The translations under genes and the position numbers were made by a program. Positions 53,701-64,000 of a stretch of 64,000 nt of DNA are shown one piece after another (the stretch's first letter is position 1; every line of letters begins with the position of its first letter). Source of the DNA: Chrysophaeum taylorii (Eukaryota > Sar > Pelagophyceae > Pelagomonadales > Pelagomonadaceae); the NCBI GenBank assembly GCA_029834535.1, contig JAQMWT010000524.1, forward strand, positions 604,996-668,995, given 5' to 3'. The notes under the pieces are model-generated. The model worked only from the letters and a program-made list of their open reading frames with translations, had not been told where the DNA came from and ran no database searches.

Positions 53701-56700
53701 GAACGGACCATGCTGTGCTCGTAAATCCACGACCGCCAGAACCCCAAGAAAGATAACTGTTGACTTCGAGCGTACCACAGACTGAGATTGATTCCGGTCC
53801 CTGGAAGACTACGACGGGAACGATTGGCGGATCCGGAGACGCGATGGTGACTGTCGAACTGCTTGCCGTTTGTTGGCAGCTACAGGTGGTATCATTAGCG
53901 CATGCACCTTTTATGACTTCGGCGCGCAGCGTCCAGGTCCCACCGACCAGGTTGTTGGTCGTCGAACTGCTCGCGTCTGCGTTCACTTGGCTGTTCGATT
54001 GCCACGCGCAGTCGACGACGCCACCACTCTGGGGGACACCGAAAAGCGTCGCACATTGAAATACGACGTCCTGTGCGAGCCCGGCTTGGTCTGTTGGCAT
54101 ATTAAAGTAAACCTCAATCGCCATCCCCGTCGAATCGTACTGAGCTGATGAAAGCTTCGGTGCGACAACATCATCACACGTCGTGCTCAAAACGCCGGGC
54201 AGGAACGACGGTTCTTTCGTGGCTTCAATAGGGTAATAAGCTGTCGTTGGCAAGTTGTTGCGAAAAGAAGGGTTGGCGCTTGGCTGTCCTGTCGAGAATC
54301 CCACGGTTTTGTTTCTAGACGACGAAAGGTGCACGAAAGGTATGATGCTCGGCGCCGCTGCTGGAGTTCCACTCGACTTTGGTGTGACCGTTGGCGTAGG
54401 CGCTGGCGTCGCAATGAAGGCGACGCTCGAAGGTATGGTTGATTCTTTGTAGAGAGTCGGCATCCTCGACGGCTTCAATGATGTAAGCACCGCATCTGCC
54501 ATCGCGGAGGGACTTGATGTCGCTACAATTGATGGCACTGGCCTTGGTAGGGATGTTGGCAGCTTGCCAGGTTTGGACGTCGCTTGCCCTGAGGGGAGTG
54601 GCCTTTGGAACCCACTGCTATTGTACATCGTTGGAATGGACGTGGGTTTCGATGGAGTTTCCTGAGGTGTCTCTGACATCATGAGTTGCGTTGGCTGCAG
54701 AGTATGCGACATGAACTGCGGCACGGGCATCGAGGTTTCTGCGTTCACACCACCCTCAAACGCGGATGAGGGCGCGAGTGAGGGTTCGAGAGTTCTGGAG
54801 CTCCAGTCTAGCTTCGCCGGCGCCAAGGTCGATGGAGGAGACGTTGCTTCTTGAAAAGGTGCTGGCGATCGTGTCGTCAAGGGTATCCATGGCGCTCGTG
54901 CTGGCAAGCGCGTTGATTGTTGCGCTGATGATGGAAGCAGCGTCGTCGATGCTTGGTGTGGTGAGGCGCTCGGAAGCGAGATACCAAACGAAGGACTATC
55001 CGTCGGCATGCTAAAAGGGATGCTGATGGGCGCACTCGTCAGTGCGGACGCCGTCTGTGTGAATGGTGACGGTATTTCTGTGGAGGTGGGGTGAGAAGGC
55101 TCAGGGGATCTCGTGGAAGAAAATAGCGACGGCTCCGAGAAACGCGTGGAGGGTACGAGCGATGGCTCAGATAGTGGTATCGTGTGGAGGATTGATGCGG
55201 CAGAAGATGGGACAAAGGTCGAAGAACTCCTCGGCGAGCTCGATGAACAGGCGGTTGGTTTGACGCTCGGGACAACTGAGCGGAATAATGTTGGGACAGT
55301 CGTAAGAACCAAGCTTGGTTGAAGAGTCTGCTGTGCTGACGACGGCGGAGGAGTCGACATCGAGCTAGGATATTCATCTTGAGGCGGCCCAAGGCTCGGT
55401 AAAGTGGTGATCGCGCCTACTGACCCGCCTACAGTCTCACTGCTCGGGCTTGGAATCACAGTTCGCAGGTGCGAAGGCTGAGCTGTCCGAGGCGAGTGAG
55501 GTTCGTGGGTTGGCACGTCGCTAGGTGTGATGCTTGGAAATAGTATGGCCAAGTGCGGCGTTGAACTAACTGAGGCCGAGCTTGGCTGTTGCAGTGTCTG
55601 GGTTGACGAGGGCTGAAGCTTGGGCATCGAGCTAGGTGACGTGGCTAGTGAGTTTGCAGGAGAAATAATCTGCGTCCCCTCCGGTGGGTTTGATGGTGCT
55701 GTCAAAGGGCGTTCTGCCAGTGTTCCAGTCGGTGGGGTGAAGGGTGCTGACGAAGGACAATCCATCGGATTCGCGGTCGGACTGTAAGAGAGAGCCCGCG
55801 TTGGTGCAAATGTTGGTGAATGTGTCGATGTGGTTGACGGTCCAGGGAAACGTGCTGGCGATGGCTGCGTGTTTGGAGAAATGCTCGGCGAACGCACCAG
55901 CGTTGCAGTTGGTGCGTTTGACGGAAGTCGTGAGGGCATGGAGGTTGGACTTCGAGTCGGATTCGAAGTCGTCGAAGTGCTTGGTTGGCTCATGGGCAAA
56001 CCCGAAGGCAATCGTGTCGATGGTGCGATCGGCGAAGCGTTCGGCACGCTACTGAGGGCATATGAGGATGATATTGTCGGTGATGCGATCACCAAAGCGC
56101 TCGGAAATGTGCTGGGAACGTCCGATTGCTTCGCTGTTGGTGATGCTTTCGGAAAAGCGACTGGTACAATGCTGGGTAACGCGGAAAGTGGTGTTGTTGT
56201 TGGTGATGCGATCGGCGAATTGCTCGAAAATGTAATGGGCCACCGCGACCACGTCATAGTTGGAGTGTCCGTGGTGAGATGCGACACTGCGGGTGTTGGC
56301 AAAGTGTTCGGAGGGCTCATTGGCACGTTCGAGCGTGCGGTTGTCGGTGATTCGTTGGGTGCAACGCCTGGCGGACTGCTGGACACGTTCAAGGCGGTTG
56401 GTGCTGTGATTGGCACACCGCTTGACAGATTGCTGGAAACGACTGAGGGCAGCCTGGTCGTCGCCGTGGTCAGCACAATGCTAGGCAGAGTGCTGCCGAG
56501 CACAGGATTATCAGTCGATGCAGTGGTCGGCGCAGCTCTTGGCAGACTGCTGGGCACGTCCGAGGGCAGCCTGGTAGACAATTCTTGCGGCGCAATGCTT
56601 GGCAGACTCCTAGAGACGTCGGAAGGGGTTCCGGTTAAGGCCGTGATCGGTGCAGCACTGGGCAGATTGCTAGGAAAATCTGAGGGCAGTCCCGTCGATG

Positions 56701-59700
56701 ATGTGATCACCACGGCGCTTGGCAGGCTGCTGGGGACTTCTGAGGGCGGTCCCGTCAATGCTGTAGTCGGTGCAATGCTTGGCAGCCTACTATAAAGGTT
56801 CGACGGCACTCTCGTTGATGCTGTGATCGGCACAGCGCTTGGCAGACTGCTGGGCACGTCCGAGAGGTTTGAAGTCGGTACCGTGATCAGCACAGCGCTT
56901 GGTAGACTGCTGGGCATGTCCGAGGGGTTTACTGTCGGTGTCATAGTCGGCACAGAGTTTGGCAGACGGCTTGGGACATCCGAGGGGAGCCCAGTCGATG
57001 CCGAAGACGGTAAGATGCTTGGCGGAATGCTGGCGACGTCCGGGGTGATCGGCACATGACTTGGTAGACTGCTGGTTATTTCCGAAGGCAGTCCCGTTGA
57101 TGCAGTGGTTGGCGCAACTCTTAACGGACTGCTGGGTACTTCTGAGGGAGTTCCTGCGGATGCTGCGGTCGGCGTAGCGCTGGGCAGAATGCTAGGCATG
57201 TTCGAGAGCAGTCCTGTCGATGCAGCGGTCGGCGCCCCGCCTGGAAGACTGCTGGGCACGTCTGAAGGCCATCCCGTTGATGCTCTGGTCGGCACAGCTA
57301 TTGGCGGACTGCTGGTGACTTCTGAGGGGCTTCCTGTTGATGGTGTGGTCGGCGTCCCGCTTGAGAGATTGCTAGGCACGTCCGAAGGCAGTACCGTTAA
57401 TGCAGTGGTCGGCGAAACTCTAGGCGGACTGCTGGGGACGTCTGACGGGGTTCCTGTTGATGGTGAGGTCGGCGCAGCGCTTGGAAGACTGCCCGGAACG
57501 TCTGAGGGAGTTAATGTCGAGGATGCTGTTGACACAGCGCTGGGCAAACTGCTGGGCACATCGGAAGGGTTTCGTGTTGGTGTGGTGATCGGAGTCTCGC
57601 TGGGCAGACGACTGGGGACGTCTGAGGGTTTGGCTCTCGGTGCCATGCTCGGTACACTGCTCGGATGACTGTTATGCGAGTCCGAAGGCAACACCGACGA
57701 TGCAGTGGTCGGCCCACCACTCGAGAGACCGCTCGGCAAGTCCGAAGGCAGCCCCGTCAATGCTGCGGTCGGCGCAGCGCTTGGCACCCTACTTGGCAAG
57801 TCCGAAGGCAGCTGCGTCGATGAAGCCGTCGGTACAGCGTTTGGCAAACTACTTTGTAAGTCCGAAGTCAACCCCGTCGGCTCTGCGGTCGGTGGAGCAC
57901 TTGGCAAACTGCTGGGGACGTCCGAAGGCAGCCCCGTCGGCACTGCGGTTAGTGCAGCGCTCGACACACTGCTGGGCACGTCCGTAGGTAGCCCTGTTGG
58001 CGCAATGGTCGGCGAAGCGCTCGGCACACTGTTGGGCACGTCCGAAGGAAGCCACGTGGACGCAGCCGTAGGCGTACCGCTTGGCACCTTACTTGGCAAG
58101 TCCGAAGGTAGCCCCGTCGCTGATGCGGTCGGCACATCGCTTGGCACACTACTTGGCAAGCCAGAAGGCAACCCAGTCGGCTCTGCGGTCGGTGCAGCGT
58201 TTGGCACACTGCTGGGGACGTTTGAAGGCAACCCCGTCGGCTTTGCGGATAGTACAGCGCTCGGCACACTGCTGGGCACGTCCGAAGATAGCCCCGTGGA
58301 CGCAGCCGTGGGCACATCGCTTGGAACGCTACTTGGCAAGTCCGAAGGCAGCTCCGTCGACGATGCGGTCGGCATATCGCTTGGCACATTACTTGGCAGG
58401 TCCGAAGGAAACCCCGCCGACGCTGCGGTTGGCACACCGCTCGGCACACTGCTAGGCACGTTTGAAGGCAGCCCCGTCGACACTGCGGTCGGCACACCGA
58501 CCGGCCCACTGCTAGGCATGTTTGAAGGCAACCCCGTCGACACGGCGGTCGGCGCAGCGCTCGGCACACTGCTAGGCGCGTCCGAAGGCAGCCTCGTCGA
58601 CGCTGCGGTCGGCACACCGACCGGCCCACTGCTAGGCATGTTTGAAGGCAACCCCGTCGACACGGCGGTCGGCGCAGCGCTCGGCACACTGCTAGGCGCG
58701 TCCGAAGGCAGCCTCGTCGACGCTGCGGTTGGTACACTGCTGGGCACACTACTCGGCAAGTCCGAAGGCAACCGCGTCGGCACTGCGGTCGGTGCAGCGC
58801 TTGGCACACGGCTGGGGACGTCCGAAGGCAACCCTGTCGGCACTGCGGTTAGTGCAGCGCTCGGCACACTGCTGGGCGCGTCCGAAGGTAGCCCCGTCGA
58901 CGCTGCGGTTGGCAAGCCACTCGGCACACTGCTAGGCACGTTTGAAGGCAGCCCCGTCGACGCTGCGGTCGGCACACCGACCGGCCCACTGCTAGGCATG
59001 TTTGAAGGCAACCCCGTCGACACGACGGTCGGCGCACCGCTCGGCACACTGCTAGGCGCGTCCGACGGCAGCCTCGTCGACGCTGCGGTTGGTACACTGC
59101 TGGGCACACTACTCGGCAAGTCCGAAGGCAACCGCGTCGGCTCTGTGGTCGGTGCAGCGCTTGGCACACGGCTGGGGACGTCCGAAGGCAACCCCGTCGG
59201 CACTGCGGTTAGTGCAGCGCTCGGCACACTGCTGGGCGCGTCCGAAGGTAGCCCCGTCGACGCTGCGGTTGGCAAGCCACTCGGCACGCTGCTAGGCACG
59301 TTTGAAGGCAGCCCCGTTGACGCAGGTGTGGGCGTATCGCTTGGCATCCTACTTGGCAAGTCTGAAGGCAGCCCCGTCGACGCTGCGGTCGGCACACCAC
59401 TCGGCACACTGCTAGGCGCATCCGAAGGCAGCCCCATTGACACTGCGGTCGGCACACCGCTCGGCACACTGCTAGGCGCGTCCGACGGCAGCCCCGTCGA
59501 TGCTGCGATCGGCGCACCGCTCGGCACACCGCTCGGCGCGTCCGATGGCAGCCCCGTCGATGCTGCGGTCGGCACACCGCTCGGCACACTGCTCGGCGCG
59601 TCCGAAGGCAGCCCCGTCGATGCTTCGGTTGGCACGGAGCTCGGTACACTGCTAGGCACGTTTGACGGCAGCCCCGTTGACGCTGCGGTCGGCACACCGC

Positions 59701-61519
59701 TCGGCACACTGCTAGGCGCGTCCGAAGGCAACCCCGTCGACGCTGCGGTCGGCACACCGCTCGGCACACTGCTAGGCGCGTCCGAAGGCAGCCCCGTCGA
59801 CGCTGCGGTCGGCACACCGCTCGGCACACTGCTAGGCGCGTCCAACGGCAACCCCGTCGACCCTGCGGTCGGCACACCGCTCGGCACGCTGCTAGGCGCG
59901 TCCGACGGCAGCCCCGTCGATGCTGCGGTCGGCACACCGCTCGGCACACTGCTAGGCGCGTCCGAAGGCAGCCCCGTCGACCCTGCGGTCGGCACACCGC
60001 TCGGCACACTGCTCGGCGCGTCCGAAGGCAGCCCCGTCGACGCTGCGGTCGGCACACCGCTCGGCACACTGCTAGGCGCGTCCGAAGGCAGCCCCGTCGA
60101 AACAGCGGTCGGCACAACGCTCGGCACGCTGCTAGGCGCGTCCGACGGCAGCCTCGTCGATGCTGCGGTCGGCACACCGCTCGGCACACTGCTAGGCGCG
60201 TCCGAAGGCAGCCCCGTCGACCCTGCGGTCGGCACACCGCTCGGCACGCTGCTAGGCGCGTCCGAAGGCAGCCCTGTCGACGCTTCGGTTGGCACACCGG
60301 TCGGCACGCTGGTAGGCACGTCCGACGGAAACCCCGTCGGCTCTGCAGACGGCCACGCACTCGGACGCGCGCTGGGCAAACGCGACGGCGAGGCCGTTGG
60401 TGCGAACGAGGGAAGACGCGACGGCACGGGCGTTGGCGGTACGGTTGGTGGGCTCGTCGGTAGGTTCGAGGGTACATTTGTTGGCGCCCCGCTCGGCACC
60501 CCCGTCGACGCAGTGGTCGGTACGATCGTGGGATCTTGGGAGGGCGTGGATGATGGGAGGGTTGTGGGTTGCGGCGTCGCCGTAACCGGTCTTTTGATGA
60601 GAATTCGACTGTAGCCGTCGCTCGTCGCGTAAACCCCGTTCCCCTCGCAGACGTACGCGAACCCAGCGTCATCAGTTTGAAAGAAGACGGTGGCCAGGAG
60701 GCCCGCGCAGTCGGAGCCGAACTGGGCGGCACAGTACGCCGGATACCCAGTTATCGTGTCGTAATAGGCGGTCGTCACGTAAACCGCTCCGAGGGCGTCG
60801 CCGTCGGCGCAGAGCCCAGATAGGTTGTTGTTGTTGTCGTCGAGGTAGGACGCGTTGCCGGCGAGGGCCATGAGGTCCGCATCCCACGGGTAGGCGGCGA
60901 TGACGTCGACAGTCGTGTTGTCGTACTCGGCGAGGGTCCAGTCGTCGGATGGGAGCGATCCCGAGACGGTGGAAGAGGACACGGTCGTGCCTTCCGGGTT
61001 AGCTCGAAGATCGATCGTTGCGTAGTAGGAGCCGTCGCGTTCGACGACCGTCACGGCGACCTTGTCGAGGGTGACGAGCTCCGAGCGCTGGATGAGAACG
61101 CGGGAAAGGCAGTCCGACGCGGCGTACGTGTCTCCCGACGCGGAGACGTAACCCTCGGCCGCGACGTCTCCGGCCGCGTTTCCGGCAGCCGTATAGTGGT
61201 ACGTCGCGCACAGGTTGTCATTGGCGCACGAAAAATTCGTCCCGGCAGTGAGTGCGACCATCTCGCTCCCCCACGCGTACGACGCGACCACCTCGCTCGC
61301 GTCGGTGTCGGCGAAGGACCAGCCTTCGGGCAACGCGTGAAACGAGGACACGCAGACCCCGGCATCGTCCGAGGGCGCCGTCGAGAGGTCGATCGTCGCG
61401 TAGTATGTTTTGTCCTTCCACACCGCGGACACCCACGTGCCCTCGACCACGACCGCCGTCGTGTATGATGACCGCGCGCCCACGACACCGCACGCCCCAA
61501 CCACTATCCCCACCCTCAT
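47755..61519 (-). CDS. giant PSxxPS-repeat / REJ-domain membrane protein
   Basis: Four exons on the minus strand: 61519-51757, 51715-49894, 49843-48289, 48207-47755. They sum to 13593 nt, 4530 residues; all three GT-AG joins keep the frame. N-terminus: signal peptide (MRVGIVVGACGVVGA), then two related extracellular units of about 150 residues ending SRVLIQR and SRILIKR. Next about 2100 residues of Pro/Ser/Thr repeats (GLPSDAPSSVPSGVPTAAST type). Then a Cys-containing, Asn-glycosylation-rich region resembling polycystin REJ (PYGGDVIANPKNGIALNTSF near 52285). A first membrane helix, VMFVVLGTFSALVLSLAVLG, near 50635-50575; then acidic/Ser-rich cytoplasmic linkers alternating with about six more helices to the C-terminus. 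Probably a cell-surface adhesion or cell-wall-spanning protein. It resembles polycystin-1 in layout, but I see no PLAT or channel signature. Confidence 0.85.
48208..48288 (-). other. intron 3 of giant gene (81 nt)
   Basis: GTGGGG...GATCGCAG. It contains a tandem duplication of a unit of about 35 nt starting GCGGCGAG and followed by CTTT-rich sequence; one unit removed would leave about 45 nt, like the other two introns. Confidence 0.75.
49844..49893 (-). other. intron 2 of giant gene (50 nt)
   Basis: GTGAGCGAG...GAGCACAG. Removal joins NQYE to YPDPGCDKKN in frame; without removal a TGA appears at once. Confidence 0.85.
51716..51756 (-). other. intron 1 of giant gene (41 nt)
   Basis: GTGTGGAG...TTTGCGCAG, with a GTAACT branch-like site. 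Removal joins VARQYTQG to TVEQTALMAA in frame. Confidence 0.8.
54200..60545 (-). repeat. Pro/Ser/Thr coding repeat region; regular 60 bp units at 57.7-60.33 kb
   Basis: From about 57720 to 60330 the period is exactly 60 bp (20 codons), more than 40 units. A higher-order 360 bp block (58741-59100) is repeated at 59101-59330, and a 120 bp pair occurs at 58501-58740. Towards 54200 the units degenerate to 10-13 codon forms. Confidence 0.92.
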
Positions 61520-61805
61520 ATCTCCCCGACCGCGCAGTTTTGCCAGTTTCGCGCCTACCTGATCCTTACCCTAAATCGAGGGACAGACAAACAAACATGC
61601 GTACGACCTACGGGCGGGGCCCGTCCTTTCTTCGCCTGCCCCACGCCTCGGCGATGACCCCGACTAGGTCCCGCGTACTTATCTCCGCCCGTCAGGCACA
61701 TCCCTCATACCCCACAAACCCACCCACATCCTTCATGCTCCCCACACACACCCCCCCCTCTTAGCAGTCGACATTTAAAGACAGACAAACAAACAAACAC
61801 AAGTG

Positions 61806-62092
61806 CAGGCCAGTAAGTTCACCTAGTCCCAAGTTTCGTATAAGTTCACCTGGTCAGTAAGTTCACCTAGCTCACACCAACTCCTTCGAGCTCGTCGCTG
61901 TCGCCTCCGCCAATCTAAGCTGCTTCGATCCGCACACGCCGCTAACCTTTGAGTTTACTCTAAAAGCCCTTTACTCTGAAAACCCCAGTAAGTTCACCTG
62001 GTCCCAGTAAGTTCACCTGGTCACTATATTGACCTATCCCAATCTCAAACCCCAGTAAGTTCACCTGGTCCCAGTAAGTTCACCTACAGCGC
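61806..62092 (-). repeat. degenerate short-repeat array (CCAGTAAGTTCACC type)
   Basis: Same family as 39172-39535; about eight copies. Confidence 0.75.
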
Positions 62093-62690
62093 GCGTGTAG
62101 ACGCCGGGAGGGGGCTTATCGGTATTGCGGAGCACGTGTGAAGTAGGGTGGAGTCGTCGACTCAGAAGAGCATATTCTCGGGGTTGCCGATCGACAGAGA
62201 GCCACGTAGAGCTGGACGTGACAGAAGACGGGCTTGTGGGCAAGAGGACGCCGACCTCGCGGGGCGTCTGGCCCTGGCTCTTGGTGATCGTTTGGCGTCG
62301 GCGGGCCTTAAGGGATACAGGTTGGAGGAGCCTCGGTGACAACGACACGATCGATCATGTATCTGGTACCGTTGCAGTGGCCGTGCGACGGGTCGAGGTT
62401 GCGAAGACTTTAAGCTCGCGATCAAAGTCAGCATGCCGTTGGTTGTCAGGGAGTTGAAAACTCGACTGTAAAGAGCGAGGCGTCGGCTTCCGACCCAACC
62501 TAGTCGGCCGAAAAGAACTCCGACGCCTCGTCTCCAGGAAAAAAAGGCCGCGGTCATGCGCGCGTTGTCAGCATCGACGACATCGTTTCGACGGGGCGTG
62601 AGAATGGCGCGCTGAAAGAGCCGCCGCGGGTCGTGGAAATAGTCTGCGAGGTCGCCGTAGACGGCTTGGAGGCTCACTGTCTGGCTCTCG
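62093..62690 (-). pseudogene. Helitron Pif1-like helicase remnant
   Basis: The most readable of the three in its first part: VYGDLADYFHDPRRLFQRAI and LTPRRNDVVDADNARM on the minus strand at about 62665-62560, then FNSLTTNGM, DRSCRC and TKSQGQTPREVGV near 62280-62245. Frame changes separate the blocks. These correspond to the ILTP-N-D-V and SQGQT-GV blocks of Helitron Pif1-type helicases. Confidence 0.72.
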
Positions 62691-62909
62691 CGCCTACCTG
62701 ATCCTTACTCTCGCGCCTACCTGATCCTTACCCTAAATCGAGGGACAGACAAACCCTCCTACCCCACAAACCCACCCACATCCTTCATGCTCCCCACACA
62801 CACCCCCCCCTCTTAGCAGTCGACATTTAAAGACAGACAAACAGACAAACATCTGTCGATTAGTAGTTAGGATCTGTCGATTAGTAGTTAGGATTTATGT
62901 TTATTTCTT

Positions 62910-63697
62910 CAAGGCTACATACAACTTGACAGCAGAAGGGTCGTCAAAATGTTGACGTCAAACGACCGTTACATGTTGACGTTGACGTGACTTGACGTGA
63001 GACCACTTTCTATTGCGAGCTGGGACCACACGTCGGCGGTGATGACGGGAGCGGCTCCAGTGCCTGTCCACCAGCTCGTGTTGGACGAGGATGTCGGCGG
63101 GGCGGAGGAGGAGGAATACGACGCGAGGCCGTTCATTCCCCTGGAGCAGTATCGGGATAACATGCCCGGGAAAGACCGCCAGCCGGGAGGAGAGCAGCGC
63201 CTTCAGGGGTTTGGAAGCACGTTAAGCGCCTGACAGGGGATCACCCAGAGCGTGCGAAGAAAGACACGGACTGCAGTAAAAAGACGCACTGCTGCATCTA
63301 TAGCGATCCGACCAGGGGCACGACGTGTTACGAACTGCTGCGATGCCTAGGAGGAATACCAGCGGTCCTTTGGACGGCTACATTTCGGTGACGACGGGTT
63401 TTCCTCCAACAAGAAAGCTGTCACGCTGTTGTATTTTCTTCTGCTTCTGCAGGAGGGAGGTACGAGAGACGAGGGAAGGCGAGGAAGATGCTAACTGCGC
63501 GCGCGGTACGTTTCCAGCGTATGCCGGCGCTTCTGGCCGCTTTTCTCGTTTTCGCGATGTTGACGTTGACTTGACCAACGTGACGGCCGTCATACTGGAA
63601 GTGGAGTTTGACGTGACCTAGATCCGACCACGGTCTGCGTGACGTCAAAGTCAAGATTTTTGACGCGACAAGAATTTCGAGTCAAGGTGCAGCCCTG
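62910..63697 (+). mobile_element. hAT-like element remnant with BED-type finger
   Basis: 788 bp. Imperfect terminal inverted repeats (left CAAGGCTACA, right complement CAGGGCTGCA), both followed by CTTGAC and TTGACGT-rich subterminal sequence. Flanking 8-mers TATTTCTT and TATTTTTT match at 7 of 8, the hAT duplication length. An internal frame at about 63205-63345 reads VWKHVKRLTGDHPERAK...CSKKTHCC, like a BED zinc finger. No catalytic domain, so non-autonomous. Confidence 0.55.
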
Positions 63698-63849
63698 TAT
63701 TTTTTTACAACTTGTAGTAGTAACATGCTCCTGCCACAGCAGTGTCCGCAACCGCGAACGAAAGAATGAATGGATGACACACGATGCCATAGCCCGCCCG
63801 AACAAAACCCGATGAGACCACCGACCCCGCCGCACCACCCCAGCGTTTT

Positions 63850-63980
63850 GGCGCTTCGAAAGAAGACCGTGGGCAGTTTTTTTTGCGTTTCAACGGCTCT
63901 TTCGCCCACCGCGTCGCTTCGATAGAAGACCGTGGGCAGTTTTTTTGGCGTTTCAACGGCTCTTTTTGCCCGCCGCGTCG
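63850..63980 (+). repeat. two-copy tandem repeat of about 63 bp
   Basis: Units starting CGCTTCGAAAGAAGACCG (about 63850) and CGCTTCGATAGAAGACCG (about 63913), each with a T run and TTTCAACGGCTCTT. No gene is supported in 63700-64000. Confidence 0.7.
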
Positions 63981-64000
63981 CTCGCTGCGGGTGCATCGGC

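Larger units (their letters stand above)
61549..62890 (-). mobile_element. Helitron-related composite repeat, copy H3, with R2 copies on both sides
   Basis: Minus-strand order: R2 (62890-62691), helicase remnant (62690-62093), short-repeat array (62092-61806), longer R2 copy (61805-61549). It begins about 30 bp upstream of the giant gene's ATG. Confidence 0.65.

Noticed and set aside
57720-60330. Regular repeats as a CRISPR array
   Set aside because: Units are contiguous with no unique spacers, in a coding frame, in a eukaryotic gene.
57705-60614. Plus-strand open frame of 969 codons with VGTPLGTLLGASEGSPVDAA repeats
   Set aside because: It is the antisense of the 60 bp repeat field. A 60 bp period keeps all frames open. 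The minus strand joins a signal peptide, REJ region and membrane helices with consistent introns, so it is the coding strand.
1-64000. tRNA and rRNA genes
   Set aside because: None recognised on reading both strands; a covariance-model scan would be needed to exclude them.

Overview
This 64 kb window is eukaryotic nuclear DNA, dense with transposable elements. It probably comes from a stramenopile-type microalga. The reasons are CoDi-like Ty1/copia elements, a giant secreted and membrane protein with Pro-Ser (PSxxPS) repeats plus a polycystin-type REJ region, mostly intronless GC-rich host genes, and very short introns (41, 50 and 81 nt). The lineage is inferred from style only; no rRNA or marker gene is present.

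Layout. 1-9.05 kb: a decayed Ty1/copia element (copia-1, 5' end outside the window) with two SINE-like retroposons and a smaller repeat nested inside it. 9.46-10.65 kb: Helitron helicase remnant. 10.65-12.02 kb: unexplained broken coiled-coil gene. 12.459-22.242 kb: complete copia-2 (195 bp LTRs, 5 bp TSD) carrying a third SINE copy. 22.24-32.56 kb: a Ty3/gypsy fragment on the minus strand (gypsy-B) split by a full-length gypsy-A (22.619-31.613 kb, TSD ACCAT). 32.7-42.6 kb: host genes (crotonase, IQ-motif protein, TenA-like pseudogene, EF-hand protein) with repeats between them. 42.729-47.574 kb: a Mutator-like DNA transposon with a 9 bp TSD. 47.755-61.519 kb: one minus-strand gene for a protein of about 4530 residues. 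61.5-64 kb: a third Helitron remnant and a small hAT-like element.

Main result. All three long LTR retrotransposons, from two superfamilies (copia-1, copia-2, gypsy-A), carry a C5-cytosine DNA methyltransferase-like domain in their polyprotein, placed after the aspartic protease and before the next pol enzyme. The Pro-Cys catalytic motif and the motif VI glutamate are readable in all three. Retrotransposon-borne cytosine methyltransferases are, as I recall, described in dinoflagellates and a charophyte alga. Three in one locus, across copia and gypsy, would suggest a common self-methylation or silencing-evasion strategy in this genome. All three copies are now damaged by stops, frameshifts or insertions.

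The insertions can be ordered. SINEs entered copia-1 and copia-2 with clean target duplications; a short repeat (R2) entered one SINE, and the other SINE copy shows the empty site; gypsy-A entered gypsy-B. R2 and Helitron pieces also sit against both ends of the giant gene and next to the EF-hand and TenA-like genes.
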